Source: Effrenium voratum
Lineage: Eukaryota; Sar; Dinophyceae; Suessiales; Symbiodiniaceae
Length of the DNA: 64,000 bases
Assembly (NCBI GenBank): GCA_963377175.1
Contig: CAUJNA010000576.1
Coordinates: 1-64,000 of the forward strand
Reading direction: 5' to 3'
The translations under genes were made by a program, and so were the position numbers. Positions 39,595 through 49,448 of this stretch are shown one piece after another; the stretch's first letter is position 1, and each line of letters opens with the position of its first letter. Below the pieces are notes generated by a model. The model worked only from the letters and a program-made list of their open reading frames with translations. It was not told the origin of the DNA and did no database searches.

Positions 39595-40368
39595 TCCCAG
39601 CCTGTGGATCGCAGTGGGCTCCAAAATTTTGGAAATTTCGGGCCGCGCCATACACTGCCCTCAGGACATCCCGCGTGTGCCGGGCACAAGCAAACCCACA
39701 TGGGTACGTATCGCAGATCCGAATAACCCTTATACTAGCCTTTCCAAGTCAAGCCAGCAATGCCTTACATGGAATTCAACCCTTGGCACGGCCACGCCAG
39801 CTGCAAGCACTGGCAGCAGCGGATGCGTGCGCCGAAGACGACTTGGTAGGGATAGGGGGCTGGGCAATCACTTCCTCGCAAGTGGTTTGGTTTGCCGAAA
39901 CCTGGAACATGCAGGACATACGGGCAGTATGGCCCTGCCTTGTCAAGCCTGGACAGCGGTACATCGCATGCTTCGAGACGCTGGCGCAGTTGGCAAGCTA
40001 CCCACAGCCATATTGGTGGTGGGCACTACTCGTTCAGCATGCCCTCAGGCACTGACAATTCGGCAACGGAAGCAAGCCTTAACAAAATGTTCACGACCTC
40101 CTGGCCGTTGCAACTCTTCGTGCAGTTAACAGCCTTCTGGGCTCACGCGCGCAACGTGCTGCTTCAGCCAACACACGTTCCGGGAAGGAGCAATGATTGG
40201 GCAGACGACCTCAGCAGAGGTCGGTTGGCCCGATTCAGCCATCGCCCTGAGAGTCGCGTACGCTTCAGCCCTGCGGGTCTTGCACTGTCAGGCAGAGGCA
40301 TTCAGCTGTGTTCGATAGATGCGCCCTGGCGCCCGGAACATCTGGCAGCTGGTTTTAGCAGTGCATAG
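39595..40368 (+). pseudogene. RNase H domain of the retrotransposon
   Basis: Degrades the RNA strand of the hybrid. First frame: ALAAADACAEDDLVGIGGWA with the first Asp, and YIACFETLAQL with the Glu. Second frame, after a shift near 40020: TDNSATEASLN with the Asp-Asn pair, and THVPGRSNDWADDLSRGRL with the last Asp. All four catalytic acids of type 1 RNase H are recognisable. Confidence 0.78.
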
Positions 40369-40640
40369 CCGAGCCTTTATTGCATCCCAACATGCATTGC
40401 GACCCAATAGCCAACCTCGCCCTGGCAACCAGAATGCCTGGCTGCATCGGCCAGCAGCTTGACATCAAGCCGCTGGGACTAAAAAAGAGCGGCCCCTGAG
40501 CAACAGGATGCTCACAACCAAGCGCGTGCAATGTCATGCGGACACTTGCCCTGCCAGGTACAACCCCACTATAAAGGGGGGGTGATGAGGCCGGCGGCCC
40601 AGCTGGCTCGCTTATACCGGGGTTGCCTGAAACACTGAAG
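40369..40640. other. 3' untranslated part of the retrotransposon
   Basis: No gene seen between the RNase H stop and repeat B1. Confidence 0.4.
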
Positions 40641-40721
40641 GGGGGGTCAACGCACCTCCTGCTCCAGGCGCATCCGTGCCCTGGAAGCAGTGCTACTTTC
40701 AGCAATCCCGGTAAAAAGAAC
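40641..40721 (+). repeat. Split direct repeat B1
   Basis: GGGGGGTCAACGCACCTCCT ... GGTAAAAAGAAC. One mismatch to B2 (41201-41281) in 81 bases. Confidence 0.9.
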
Positions 40722-40806
40722 TGCGGCCGCTTCGGACTTGCATTGTTCTTTTGGGTGGTCTTGTTTGGGTTCAAGCTAGGAGCAGTGCAACATGCCTTAA
40801 CGCTTT

Positions 40807-40894
40807 GGGTTTTCTTTTCCCTTGTGTTTAGGGCATGTTGTGAATCTACCTACGCGGTGGCCATTTTGCTCCTAGCCTTGGCCCAAACTTGCTG
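40807..40894 (+). repeat. Split direct repeat A2
   Basis: Identical to A1 (33279-33366). It lies between B1 and B2, as expected for split direct repeats. Confidence 0.9.
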
Positions 40895-40977
40895 TTTCAT
40901 TTGAAACCCACCCACCCACCCTGCACTGCCTTATACAAGGCTCTGCGATGAGAAGTTGCGCTCTGCACTTCCGTTCA

Positions 40978-41080
40978 TGGTCTCCGGACCTCTCGGTCTC
41001 CGGACCGCTCACGGTCTCCGGACCACCAGGTCTCCGGACCGCTCATGGTCTCCGGACTACATGGTCTCCGGATCATGCAG
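40978..41080. repeat. GGTCTCCGGAC short repeats
   Basis: Seven copies of GGTCTCCGGA with linkers of about 5-8 bases, between A2 and B2. Confidence 0.8.
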
Positions 41081-41200
41081 GTTTGGGCAAGCTGCATCTT
41101 GCCCCTTCCTAACCACAGATGGGCGTGGACACGCCTGCCACGCCATGCGCGCACTGCACGCATTTGCAAGGACACGCATTGTCTTGCCTTTAAGTTTCAC

Positions 41201-41281
41201 GGGGGGTCAACGCACCTCCTGCTCCAGGCGCATCCGTGCCCTGGAAGCAGTGCTACTTTCAGCAATTCCGGTAAAAAGAAC
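41201..41281 (+). repeat. Split direct repeat B2, right end of the retrotransposon
   Basis: Copy of B1 with a single change (TCCGG for CCCGG near the end). Marks the right element boundary. Confidence 0.9.
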
Positions 41282-41339
41282 GGAGGGCCATTTTTTTTAG
41301 GATTTTTTCGTTTTTTTTAGGAATTATTTTTGTTTTTCA

Positions 41340-41580
41340 GGGTCGGTGGCTTTTCGGCTTTTGTGGCTTTTACGTGGCTTTTTGTGGCTTTTGTGGCTTT
41401 TCATTTCGCATCATCTGCATTCACAGTTCCTCTCTTTTCGCATCCTCTGCATTGCCAGTTCCGCTGCGGCAGGTGGCTTTTTGGCTTTTTGGCTTTTTGG
41501 CTTTTTGGCTTTTTGGCTTTTTGGCTTTTTGGCTTTTGGCGGCTTTCTGGCTTTGGCTTTTCGCATCCTGATGCTTTCCC
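41340..41580. repeat. GGCTTTT(T) tandem repeats
   Basis: Many units of GGCTTTTT and TGTGGCTTTTG. Low complexity, no gene. Confidence 0.85.
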
Positions 41581-41659
41581 AGTTGGTTTTTGGCCTTGGC
41601 TTCCTGCATCCTCAGCATCGCAAGTTCCTCCCTGGGCCCCCCGCCACCCCCCTTTCGAT

Positions 41660-42095
41660 TAACATGCACGCCTAATTGAATCATCACTTTTTCGATCATC
41701 ATGCGACAGCTACTTTTTAGATTCTTTGCCCCTATTTTTTCAATCATCATGGGGGGGGGTCTTCCGTTTTACAGGGATTAGTTTGCCCGTATTTGAATCC
41801 TCACTTGTACCATGAGGCCTTGCCGCAGAGGAACTGATGACCCCCCTGCTGTTTTATTTTTAACATATATTTTTTTTTGGCCCTAATTGAATCATCACTT
41901 TTTCAATCATCATGGGGGGGGGGCTGCCGCCCCCCAACCCCCCCGCGATTTTTTGGACTTTTTGCCCCTAATTGAATCATCACTTTTTTCGATCATCATG
42001 CGACCGCTACTTTTTAGATTCTTTGCCCCTAATTTTTCGATCATCATGGGGGGGGGCCCTGGGGCCCCCCCAACCCACCCCCCAAGGGGGGGGGG

Positions 42096-42144
<49 letters not shown>

Positions 42145-42150
42145 CCCCCA
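41660..42150. repeat. TTTTTCGATCATCATG repeats and long G run
   Basis: Three to four units with AATTGAATCATCACTTTTT, CGATCATCATG and CTACTTTTTAGATTCTTTGC + CCC. Units end in G runs, the last one becoming more than 60 almost uninterrupted G's (about 42078-42141). From about 42200 the sequence turns AT-rich. A natural boundary or an assembly join is possible here. Confidence 0.75.
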
Positions 42151-42199
42151 CCAACCCCCCCCAAAAAATGGAAGAAAGGGTGAAGCTGAGGGGAAGCCT

Positions 42200-42771
42200 G
42201 TTGATGGTCCCCTGTTATGTTTTTTACATTCATCTGAAACCTATTAACCACCTTATTCGTTTTTAAAAGGGTGTTTTTGGGGAGCTTATTTATCGTTTTC
42301 GTTAAGGTAGTCATTTGGGTAAATCGTCGCCTTGTTCATTGTTGGGCTGGGGGCCGACATTTTTTTCATTTGAAAGAGTTAACCCTTTTAGTAGTTATCA
42401 AGTTCTGGGGTGTTGGTGGTGTATTTGTTTTGATATATGTTTTGTCATTGAAATTTTGTTACAGGTTAAAATTATGGTATAATGAAAGGTTATAAAAGTT
42501 TACAGTGTTTAATCATATTATAATTAAATATTATGATTAAACCATGAAATCATTGTTTCTGTTATGTATAAATTTCAAATGTAATATGTTCTATAGTAAT
42601 GATTTCGTTTCGTTTCATAGTCTGTTTTATTTCTTCAACTATTTTTTCAATATAAAATTGTAATGACGCTCTACTTGTTATCTTGTTCTGTTTGCTTGAT
42701 GCATAATAACTACAGTTGCAAATATTATTCCTACACATAATTTTCGAACTAATTTCTATTCCAACCTTTAT
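42200..42771. other. AT-rich left flank of PLV C
   Basis: No gene. It contains the first copy (42507-42555) of a 48-base direct repeat TGTTTAATCATATTATAATT..., the second being at 43201-43247. Each holds an imperfect palindrome TAATCATA ... TATGATTA. Confidence 0.6.
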
Positions 42772-43077
42772 TTATTCATCATACGTCATCATTCTTAATA
42801 ATTCTTTTGGTGGTTTCAACGCATATGAAAGTGCTTTATCACCTTTCAAACATATATTGCTAATCAACACATAATATCTACTTTCTCCTTCTCCTTCTCG
42901 TTCAAAAATAGACGGTTTCCATTTCCTTTGTAAGACCCTTAATGCTTTACACTGTTTTAGTCTTTGCCACCCTTCATTGCCATTCATATAAGAAGCGATG
43001 TTTAACAATGCTTCCATAGGTAAGCTAGCACAATTCCCAACCATAAAATTATTATCTGACATTTTACCCTCACTCAT
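42772..43077 (-). CDS. Small protein with F-box-like start, left end of PLV C
   Basis: 101 residues; ASLPMEALLNIASYMNGNEG resembles the LP-x-E-x-L-x-x-I start of an F-box and WQRLKQCKALRVL its second half, but the match is weak. The ACTACTTAAAGA element lies 27 bases upstream of the ATG. It faces outward at the left end, like the protein at 63443 at the right end, which also has an LPVDVCNLI motif. If F-box-like, it could link a host protein to ubiquitination; that is inference. Confidence 0.45.
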   Translation of the reverse strand: MSEGKMSDNNFMVGNCASLPMEALLNIASYMNGNEGWQRLKQCKALRVLQRKWKPSIFEREGEGESRYYVLISNICLKGDKALSYALKPPKELLRMMTYDE

Positions 43078-43104
43078 TTTTCTCTTAATATATAAGGTAA
43101 TATT

Positions 43105-43116
43105 TCTTTAAGTAGT
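43105..43116 (-). promoter_or_regulatory. ACTACTTAAAGA promoter element
   Basis: Read on the minus strand, 27 bases before the ATG of 42772-43077, preceded by AACCCCTAGCC. The same element occurs at 48114, 48575 and 63404. Confidence 0.65.
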
Positions 43117-43730
43117 TTTGGCTAGGGGTTGCTGGTCGGCTGGTCTGGGTTTCAGGTTTAATGTAAATGTCTTAACCTTCTTGTTAGATTATAAAAAAAT
43201 GTTTAATCATATTATAATTAAATATTATGATTAAGCCATGAAATCATCTCCAGAAGAAATGGTTCAAACAACCGCTCTGGGACGACCCCCCTTGGGACAA
43301 CCCCCCTGGGACAACCCCCCTGGGACAACCCTCCTAGGACAATGGGGTGGGACAACCACCCGAAACAATGGGGCGGGACAACACCCTGTGTTTTGGTCTT
43401 TCCCTTTACTTTTAATGGAAAATGGGACTGGAACTGGTTTTGAAACAGAGGGGTTTGTTTGACAAAAAACCGCACCGAAACAGGAGGGTAAAACAGAGGG
43501 TTGAAACAATTGACATTTTTTACAAACAAAACCACTCAAACGAGACCCAGAAACATCACCCTGAAACAGAACCCATAAACTGTTTGTAGTCCCATTCAAG
43601 TATATCACAATTAATATCAGCATTTTTCAATTCCAATGATATTACATTATAACCGAGCGACTTCGCCACATTACCAACTGAAGAAGTGCCACTAAATAGT
43701 TCTAATAAGTGCATGTATTATTAGAACTAT
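43117..43730. other. Non-coding stretch with direct repeat and GGGACAACCCCCCT units
   Basis: Holds the second copy of the 48-base repeat (43201-43247) and about five GGGACAACCCCCCTG-type units (43272-43380), locally rich in G/C. The frames here on both strands have no protein-like features. Confidence 0.5.
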
Positions 43731-44290
43731 TTAGATATTAATATTTTTGTTTATGTAACCTGTGTGTTTCTCGCTTTTCTCGTGTTTTCTAATATCACTT
43801 TTTCTAACAACACTACCACACTCACACTCAATAGGTTCTTTTCGTTTTTCACTAATTGTTTCTTTGTTTTGGTGGTAGTATTCATTACTTTTCTTAGATA
43901 TATGTTCTTTGTTTTTTTCTGAGTATTCCTTTCTCATTTGCTGATAGTGTTCTTGATTGTCTTCTTTCCATTCATTGATGGTTCTTCCAGCAACACATCT
44001 ATTAACACAGTCAGTATTTTGATATGATAACCCTCCTGTTTCAATAAGTGTTCTCGGTTTTCACATGGGTAATTTTCTATTAATTCAATCTTACAATTGT
44101 CCATTCCATATTCATCAAACAATAAACGACAAGTTGTTTTAGTATTCCATTCCTCTGCTTTCTTATGATTTTGCCTATGTCGTGCCATTCTTTGACTTAA
44201 GTTCTCGCATGTGCTTCCTATATAGCATTTGTTATAACCTATATCAGTTATTTTGTAAATTTTCGCATTTTTGTATTTACTACTTTCCAT
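43731..44290 (-). pseudogene. GIY-YIG nuclease with C2H2-like tail, one frameshift
   Basis: Amino half (44290 to 43934) has KIYKITDIGYNKCYIGSTCE, the GIY-YIG core, and LSQRMARHR with the catalytic Arg. After a slip in an A run near 44010 the tail frame (to 43731) has IECECGSVVRKSDIRKHEKS, a Cys2-His2-like finger. It is a near relative of the intact gene at 62678-63385, which faces the opposite way at the other end. Such enzymes are homing-type nucleases that help selfish genes spread. Confidence 0.78.
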
Positions 44291-44375
44291 CTTGTACTAT
44301 CATAAACTATCTTCTCTTTAACGCAGTTTGTAATGACCGTAGGGTAAAGAAGTAAAGGCATCTAAGTAATGTCTT

Positions 44376-47300
44376 TTATTTTCTGAGAGATTGCTTAACT
44401 TGAGTCATTGAGAATAACTGATGGTTGCGACTACGAATAAAATTATATGTTATTTCATGCTTTTTGTTTTGAAATAATGCTTCGTGATAGTTTTGATACG
44501 ACAGTTCTTTCTTCACCTTATGTTTCACTACACCTTTTGATTTTTTATGTTCATCATCCTCACCATGGATTGTAAAAGCATATGACTTGGGTTTGAGTGC
44601 TATGAATTTGGTAATTACTTTTCCGTTGCATTCATCCTTGAAATAGCCGAGTTTTTCTTATTTGTTTTATCGTGGCATGGATGTTCTACTGGATAATCGC
44701 TAAAGTCAATATATTGACTTAATTCTTTGAAGTCCTTATAAACATCATCAGTCATTGTTTGAATTACATAACTGTCAGTATCAGTATAAACCAGTTTGAT
44801 GTTTTCATTATACTTCTTTTTCAACACATCATAGTAAAACTGATACATATGTAATTTGCTTAAATCTAAAATGCTCATTCCTAGGAAAATCGGCTTATCC
44901 AATTTCAGCTTCGCTTTAGTTTTTTCAACTCCTACGAGATTTTCATTAATAATAAATCGGTTTTTGAATGTTGGATTATTAACACATTTTTCATATCTTA
45001 CCTCATTATCAACTAATTCAAAATCCATGTGGTTTCGCTTGTCTTCCATGGTTTTTCCGTATATGCTATTGTTCATTAATTTGAATAAATTTTTCTCAAA
45101 ATCGCTTTTGGCTTCTTTCCTTTTACCAGTGTTGAAATCAATCCACGGTTTCAACCATGCCCTCTGTTGAAATTTTATTATCCTATGGACTTTACCCATT
45201 TTCATTCCCATTTTCAAATAATACTGTAAAGTCTTGATATGAACCACATATTTTTCTTTATCCTTCAGATTTAATATTAACTTACTTGTTTTCTCGTCCT
45301 TGGGGCTTTTACCGTCATAATATATTTTGAAGACTTGCTTTTGATAATCGGAAAGCATATTCACATTTACATTCATTATTTCAGGCGCTAGTGGATAGTC
45401 AGAGTGGAAGTCGTGCAATGTTTCGGGATATTCCAAATCAACTTCCATAATATAACCAAACTCATCGTTTTCATTGCAATTTTCAACACTGGGCGTTTTC
45501 TTTGCCCACTTGATATTTTTCAATGGCAACTTCTGGGACATTGCTAAACCATACAAATTATTAGCATCTAAGTAATTTATGTAACTACTCGGTTTTGAAC
45601 TGTCATATTGTTCAACCATATACTTATTATTTGCCACTGCTAATTTATGACTGACTTGACACATTCCACCTCTCATACCCTTCTCAATCATTTCATACAT
45701 GTCCTTATCACTGATTTGTTCTATTTCCACACCAGTTTTTAAAAGCATTGCATCAAACGCGAAATTTGGCAATGTGTAATAATGAGCGGGGTCTAAACCG
45801 TAGTATTCCATACGCAAGTCTCTAAAGTTTTCAAATACATCGGTCAATAGTAAAACATCAGTTCTTAAATACAGGTTGTGATACTGCCCGAGTGTTTTAA
45901 TCCCGAAGTGCTTCCATACTTTCCGTGCCCTTTCATAATCTTTATCACTTACATGTTCTTCACTCAATTTACTGTAAAACGCTTCTTTCGGTGGTAAAGC
46001 CCTTTCCTTAAATCTTTATACCCTTATCAGTCAATAAATCCAAATCTTCATCGGTTTTAACATACGGGTTTCTAACGCTATATCTGAAATTGTTCTTCCA
46101 ATTCTCACGCTTTTTATCATCCTCATATTTACTCAACTTCACCAACTTATCCAACGAAGACGATAAGAAACTGAAACTGTCCTTGAAACAAAGATTTTTA
46201 AAACCAAAGGTTATAAACTTTTCACTGTTCTGAGCGATACATTCTATTTTAGAATTCTTGTTCAGTTCGTGAGCCTTGTTGATGATTAAGTGGGCATCAT
46301 AGTTTTTAAGGTTATGAAGAAACACAGGGACTTTATAATATCTCATACTAAAACCAAGATTACAATCATCGTGGGCGCATCCTCTGTAAGCTCCAGTAAA
46401 GTGACAATGGTCACGAACCTTCCTTCTTGAAGGAAGGGAAGTCTCGTGAGCCTCTGGCGAGGCGTCTCGAACCTTCTTGTCCTCAGGTTTAAAATCATTT
46501 CCACAGATAAAGCAAGTAGTAGCATTTTCAAAATCTTCCTTGTCCTTTTCAGTCATGATTATCTCTTTTACTTCCTTCATCCTACTAATAATATCTTCTC
46601 TGACTTCATTGATTTTTTCAACAAACTTATCCATACAATCTTCACCTCTGTATAAGTAAGGCTCACTACTTCCGGTTATAGCATTGACTACATTAATCAT
46701 AAAACCACACGGACGATGATTTTGATATGATGTAGTTTTAGCTTTTGCCGATTTGCTTTTAACATCAATAGGCACAGTTAAACATTCAAAGTCGGCATAG
46801 ATTACGAATGGAGCTTTAAGTTTCTTGAAATGGTTTTTGAATGCTATTGTTTCACCTGCTTCTGGCATTTCTATTTTTTGACCCTCAACTGCTAGACATC
46901 CCTGTTCTTCGTGTTTCTTTAAAAGTTCTTCTGATTGAAAACCATGAGAGCAGGTTCTACAATGATACTTTTTAACTTTCTTTTTGTTAGTCTGACTACT
47001 CATTAACTTATCGTAATTTTTGATATAAGCGTAATGCGATTTAACTTCATCAGTCAATTTAATTAAATCGATTTTGTGTTGTGCTTGTGGGTTGTTGCTT
47101 CTTTTGTATAATAAAATAGTTTTACTATTTGTATCGGGGTTTATGTAATAAACATTGACCGATATGTGTTTGTTCTGTTCCTCAAATAGTTCAATCTCAT
47201 CATTACCTACTGGAAAGTCTATTCCGTCCCATTTGATAAATTTGTCATCTACATATTTCTTATAATGATACATGTCGCAGGGATGGTCTTTTTTGAATAA

Positions 47301-48080
47301 CTCATAAAATCCACATTGAACGGAATATTTAAAACAAAAGTCATCCTCGTTTTTAATGTTAATGCAAGCTTTTTTGTTTGCCACCCAGTCGGGCAATGCA
47401 ATAAAGGATGAACCACGGGTAGGATTGTACCTATCATAACTGATGACTAACTTTTCAACTTGGACAAGAACCAAACTCGACTGAACGTCTTCGACTACTT
47501 CAATTTGTGTCTCAATGTCATGTCCAATGTTGTTTAAGACGTTGTTCAACTCATCGGGATTATGAATATTGTATCTTCTGCTTCTTAACCGCCTTTGAAT
47601 AAGTTCGTTGTCGGGATTTTTGAATGATAAATCGGTTTCCACGATTATTTTCATGTTCGGGTTTCTGTTCAGGAATTCGGCCAGTCGTTGCTTCTGGTAT
47701 TTTAAGTAGGATAAACCTTTCAACCCCTTTAATCTTATATCACTTACCGAGTAGGTGTTGGCGTATCCCTTGAACGCTTGTTGCTCGTCTGTGATTTTGG
47801 ACTTGAATCGCTTGACATAATCCTGTAAGGGTCTGCCTCTCGTTAGTTTTAGATAATTAGCACCTTTCATTAAAAGGCCATGCTTTCTATATCCGTCACT
47901 CCTTGCCACTTCCTTTAGTTTCGTGTTCAATACGTTTGAAACTGGTTTGTTCTTATCATATCTGTAGGTCTTATCACCTATTTTGAGTTTTTGTGTTTGC
48001 CTCCCTTCTTTTTGTATTAGTTCGCCTTGTTGGCTGTTTAAAATGAAATCAATGATTGTATTTTCTGACATGGTAACCAT
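44376..48080 (-). pseudogene. Protein-primed type B-family DNA polymerase, PLV C
   Basis: Replicative enzyme, about 1,230 codons. The amino region (about 600 residues) is unassigned apart from a Cys/His finger (YHCRTCSHGFQSEELLKKHE). Then exonuclease motifs (FVIYADFECL, FLHNLKNYDAHLI), a second Cys/His cluster (TCFICGNDF ... RDHCHFTGAYRG), the linker GLDPAHYYTLPNFAFDAML, motif A (YLDANNLYGLAM), motif B (KLMNNSIYGKTM) and motif C (KLVYTDTDSYV). A deletion/frameshift near 46005 and a slip in an A run near 44643 split it; the last part (FKDECNGKVITKF ... QVKQSLRK) ends at 44376. The ATG may be 48080 or 48071. Confidence 0.88.
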
Positions 48081-48113
48081 AATACTATACTCTATATAAT
48101 ATAAGGAATTTTC

Positions 48114-48125
48114 TCTTTAAGTAGT
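48114..48125 (-). promoter_or_regulatory. ACTACTTAAAGA promoter element of the polymerase
   Basis: 33 bases before the ATG at 48080 on the minus strand, preceded by AACCCCAGCCC, as at both element ends. Confidence 0.65.
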
Positions 48126-48228
48126 TTTTCGGGCTGGGGTTAGCTGTTGGAGAAAATGGGTTTCGGGTTGAGAATGAACGCATTAATCTCATTAAGTGTT
48201 TTTAATAAGATGAATGATTATTGTTTTT

Positions 48229-48552
48229 TCATAATGTGCATTGTCGCGAAGCTTGCGAACAAATTTTAGATTTCTTGTGTTTAGATAAATTTGATTTGCT
48301 TGATATCGTCCTTCCACAGTCCTCGCAAGTGTAAGACTGTTTTAGGTTATTGTTGTAGTAATTCTGGTGGTAGTTCTTCTGGTCGTCCCTCCATCTCACG
48401 GGTTGCTCATTTCCATCGCTCGAAGTCTGGTTCTGTTCGCTTATCATCTGTAAGACTAAGTCGTTTTCTGCTTTCATCAGTTCAACCATCATATCAAATT
48501 CATCATTCGTTATTCTCTGTTTACTATTACCGTTAATAAAAATTCCTGTCAT
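48229..48552 (-). CDS. Small C2H2 zinc-finger protein
   Basis: 107 residues; the end YTCEDCGRTISSKSNLSKH with KKSKIC forms one Cys2-His2/Cys-type finger. Acidic and Asn/Gln-rich before it. The promoter element is 22 bases upstream of the ATG, so it probably belongs to the same timing class as the polymerase. Likely nucleic-acid binding. Confidence 0.55.
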   Translation of the reverse strand: MTGIFINGNSKQRITNDEFDMMVELMKAENDLVLQMISEQNQTSSDGNEQPVRWRDDQKNYHQNYYNNNLKQSYTCEDCGRTISSKSNLSKHKKSKICSQASRQCTL

Positions 48553-48574
48553 TTTACTATATTAGGGCGTTTTG

Positions 48575-48586
48575 TCTTTAAGTAGT
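48575..48586 (-). promoter_or_regulatory. ACTACTTAAAGA promoter element
   Basis: 22 bases before the ATG at 48552, minus strand. It lacks the AACCCC block seen at the other three sites. Confidence 0.6.
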
Positions 48587-48588
48587 TT

Positions 48589-49428
48589 TTATTTTTTCTT
48601 CTTGCCTCGGCTACTTTTTGTATTTATGCTTTCTGGGCTTCTACTCCTGCTTCTTGTTTCCATTTGTTCCCTCGTCCATTCACTACCTCTAGCTATTTCT
48701 TGGGGTGAGTTGCTCCTGCTTCTTGTTTCTAATTGTCTTCTGTTCATTTGATTACCTCTTGCTCTTTCTTCTGGTGAGTGGCTTCTGCTTCTTGCTTCTA
48801 CCTGTCGTCTTGACCAGAATGATGCCCTTGGTTGTTCTTCTTCCTGTTCCCTTGATTGTTCTGATGGTGTGGATGTCTTCTTGTCACGTTTGAATAGTTC
48901 AAATACGCTCTTGTCTTCTCCACCTAAAAATATGTTTCTTAACGATTTTATTTCTCGGCTTTCCTCTTTCTTATCTTTTTCGGTTGATGCTGATGACGAT
49001 GATGATGTTAAATGAAGACTTTGTAAATCTTCCTGCTTTTCATCTTTTGGTTCATCTTTTGGTTCATCTTTTGGTCCTGAAATTGCATTACTATAAATTT
49101 CATCAGCAAAATCTTTTGCTATATATCGTGTTGTTTGTGCGTCTGCCTCGTTGTTTTCATATAACTGTGATGTTGGCGCTACTTCATCAAACATATCAGG
49201 GAACAATTCGTGTTGAAGAACTTGTTTATCAGTTTGAACCCTAGCATTCAACCGTAGTCTCCTATCGTATTTTGAAAGGTCAAAATCGTCAAAATCTATA
49301 TTGTTGATTGACAAGTCAATTACCTGTCTTTCGGGGATGATTTCAATTTTTAATCTGTGCGTCATCGCTTCCTTTAGCATTTCTTCAAAAGTAGGGCGTC
49401 GGCGTAATCCATAATATTTATTAGTCAT
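48589..49428 (-). CDS. Protein with RS-repeat tail
   Basis: 279 residues. The start (LRRRPTFEEMLKEAM) resembles that of the neighbouring DRKAT protein (LHLRPSYDELLKETL), so the two may be paralogues. The middle is acidic. The last 80 residues contain three tandem units of the type RRQxExRSRSxSPEExARG. Arg-Ser tails are typical of splicing factors and some viral core proteins and bind RNA or host SR kinases. Last in the row after the penton gene, so perhaps a virion core protein. Confidence 0.5.
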   Translation of the reverse strand: MTNKYYGLRRRPTFEEMLKEAMTHRLKIEIIPERQVIDLSINNIDFDDFDLSKYDRRLRLNARVQTDKQVLQHELFPDMFDEVAPTSQLYENNEADAQTTRYIAKDFADEIYSNAISGPKDEPKDEPKDEKQEDLQSLHLTSSSSSASTEKDKKEESREIKSLRNIFLGGEDKSVFELFKRDKKTSTPSEQSREQEEEQPRASFWSRRQVEARSRSHSPEERARGNQMNRRQLETRSRSNSPQEIARGSEWTREQMETRSRSRSPESINTKSSRGKKKK

Positions 49429-49448
49429 ATTAAATATTATATATTTTA

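Larger units (their letters stand above)
33279..41281 (+). mobile_element. Tyrosine-recombinase retrotransposon with split direct repeats and a DNA methyltransferase
   Basis: Boundaries are set by split direct repeats in the order A1 (33279-33366), genes, B1 (40641-40721), A2 (40807-40894), B2 (41201-41281). A1 and A2 are identical over 88 bases and B1 and B2 differ at one base in 81. This layout is diagnostic of PAT/Ngaro-type tyrosine-recombinase retrotransposons. Inside, all on the plus strand, are a tyrosine recombinase, a gag-like protein with a Cys/His finger, a cytosine-5 methyltransferase, a reverse transcriptase and RNase H. Every gene has at least one frameshift, but the nearly identical repeats point to recent insertion. 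The recombinase is first, as in some kinetoplastid elements, not last as in DIRS1. Confidence 0.85.

Noticed and set aside
41887..42314. Gly-rich and Pro-rich proteins on opposite strands
   Set aside because: Produced by the long G run and low-complexity sequence.
43218..43623. Frames of 105-119 residues
   Set aside because: They depend on GGGACAACCCCCCT repeats and have no start context like neighbouring PLV C genes.
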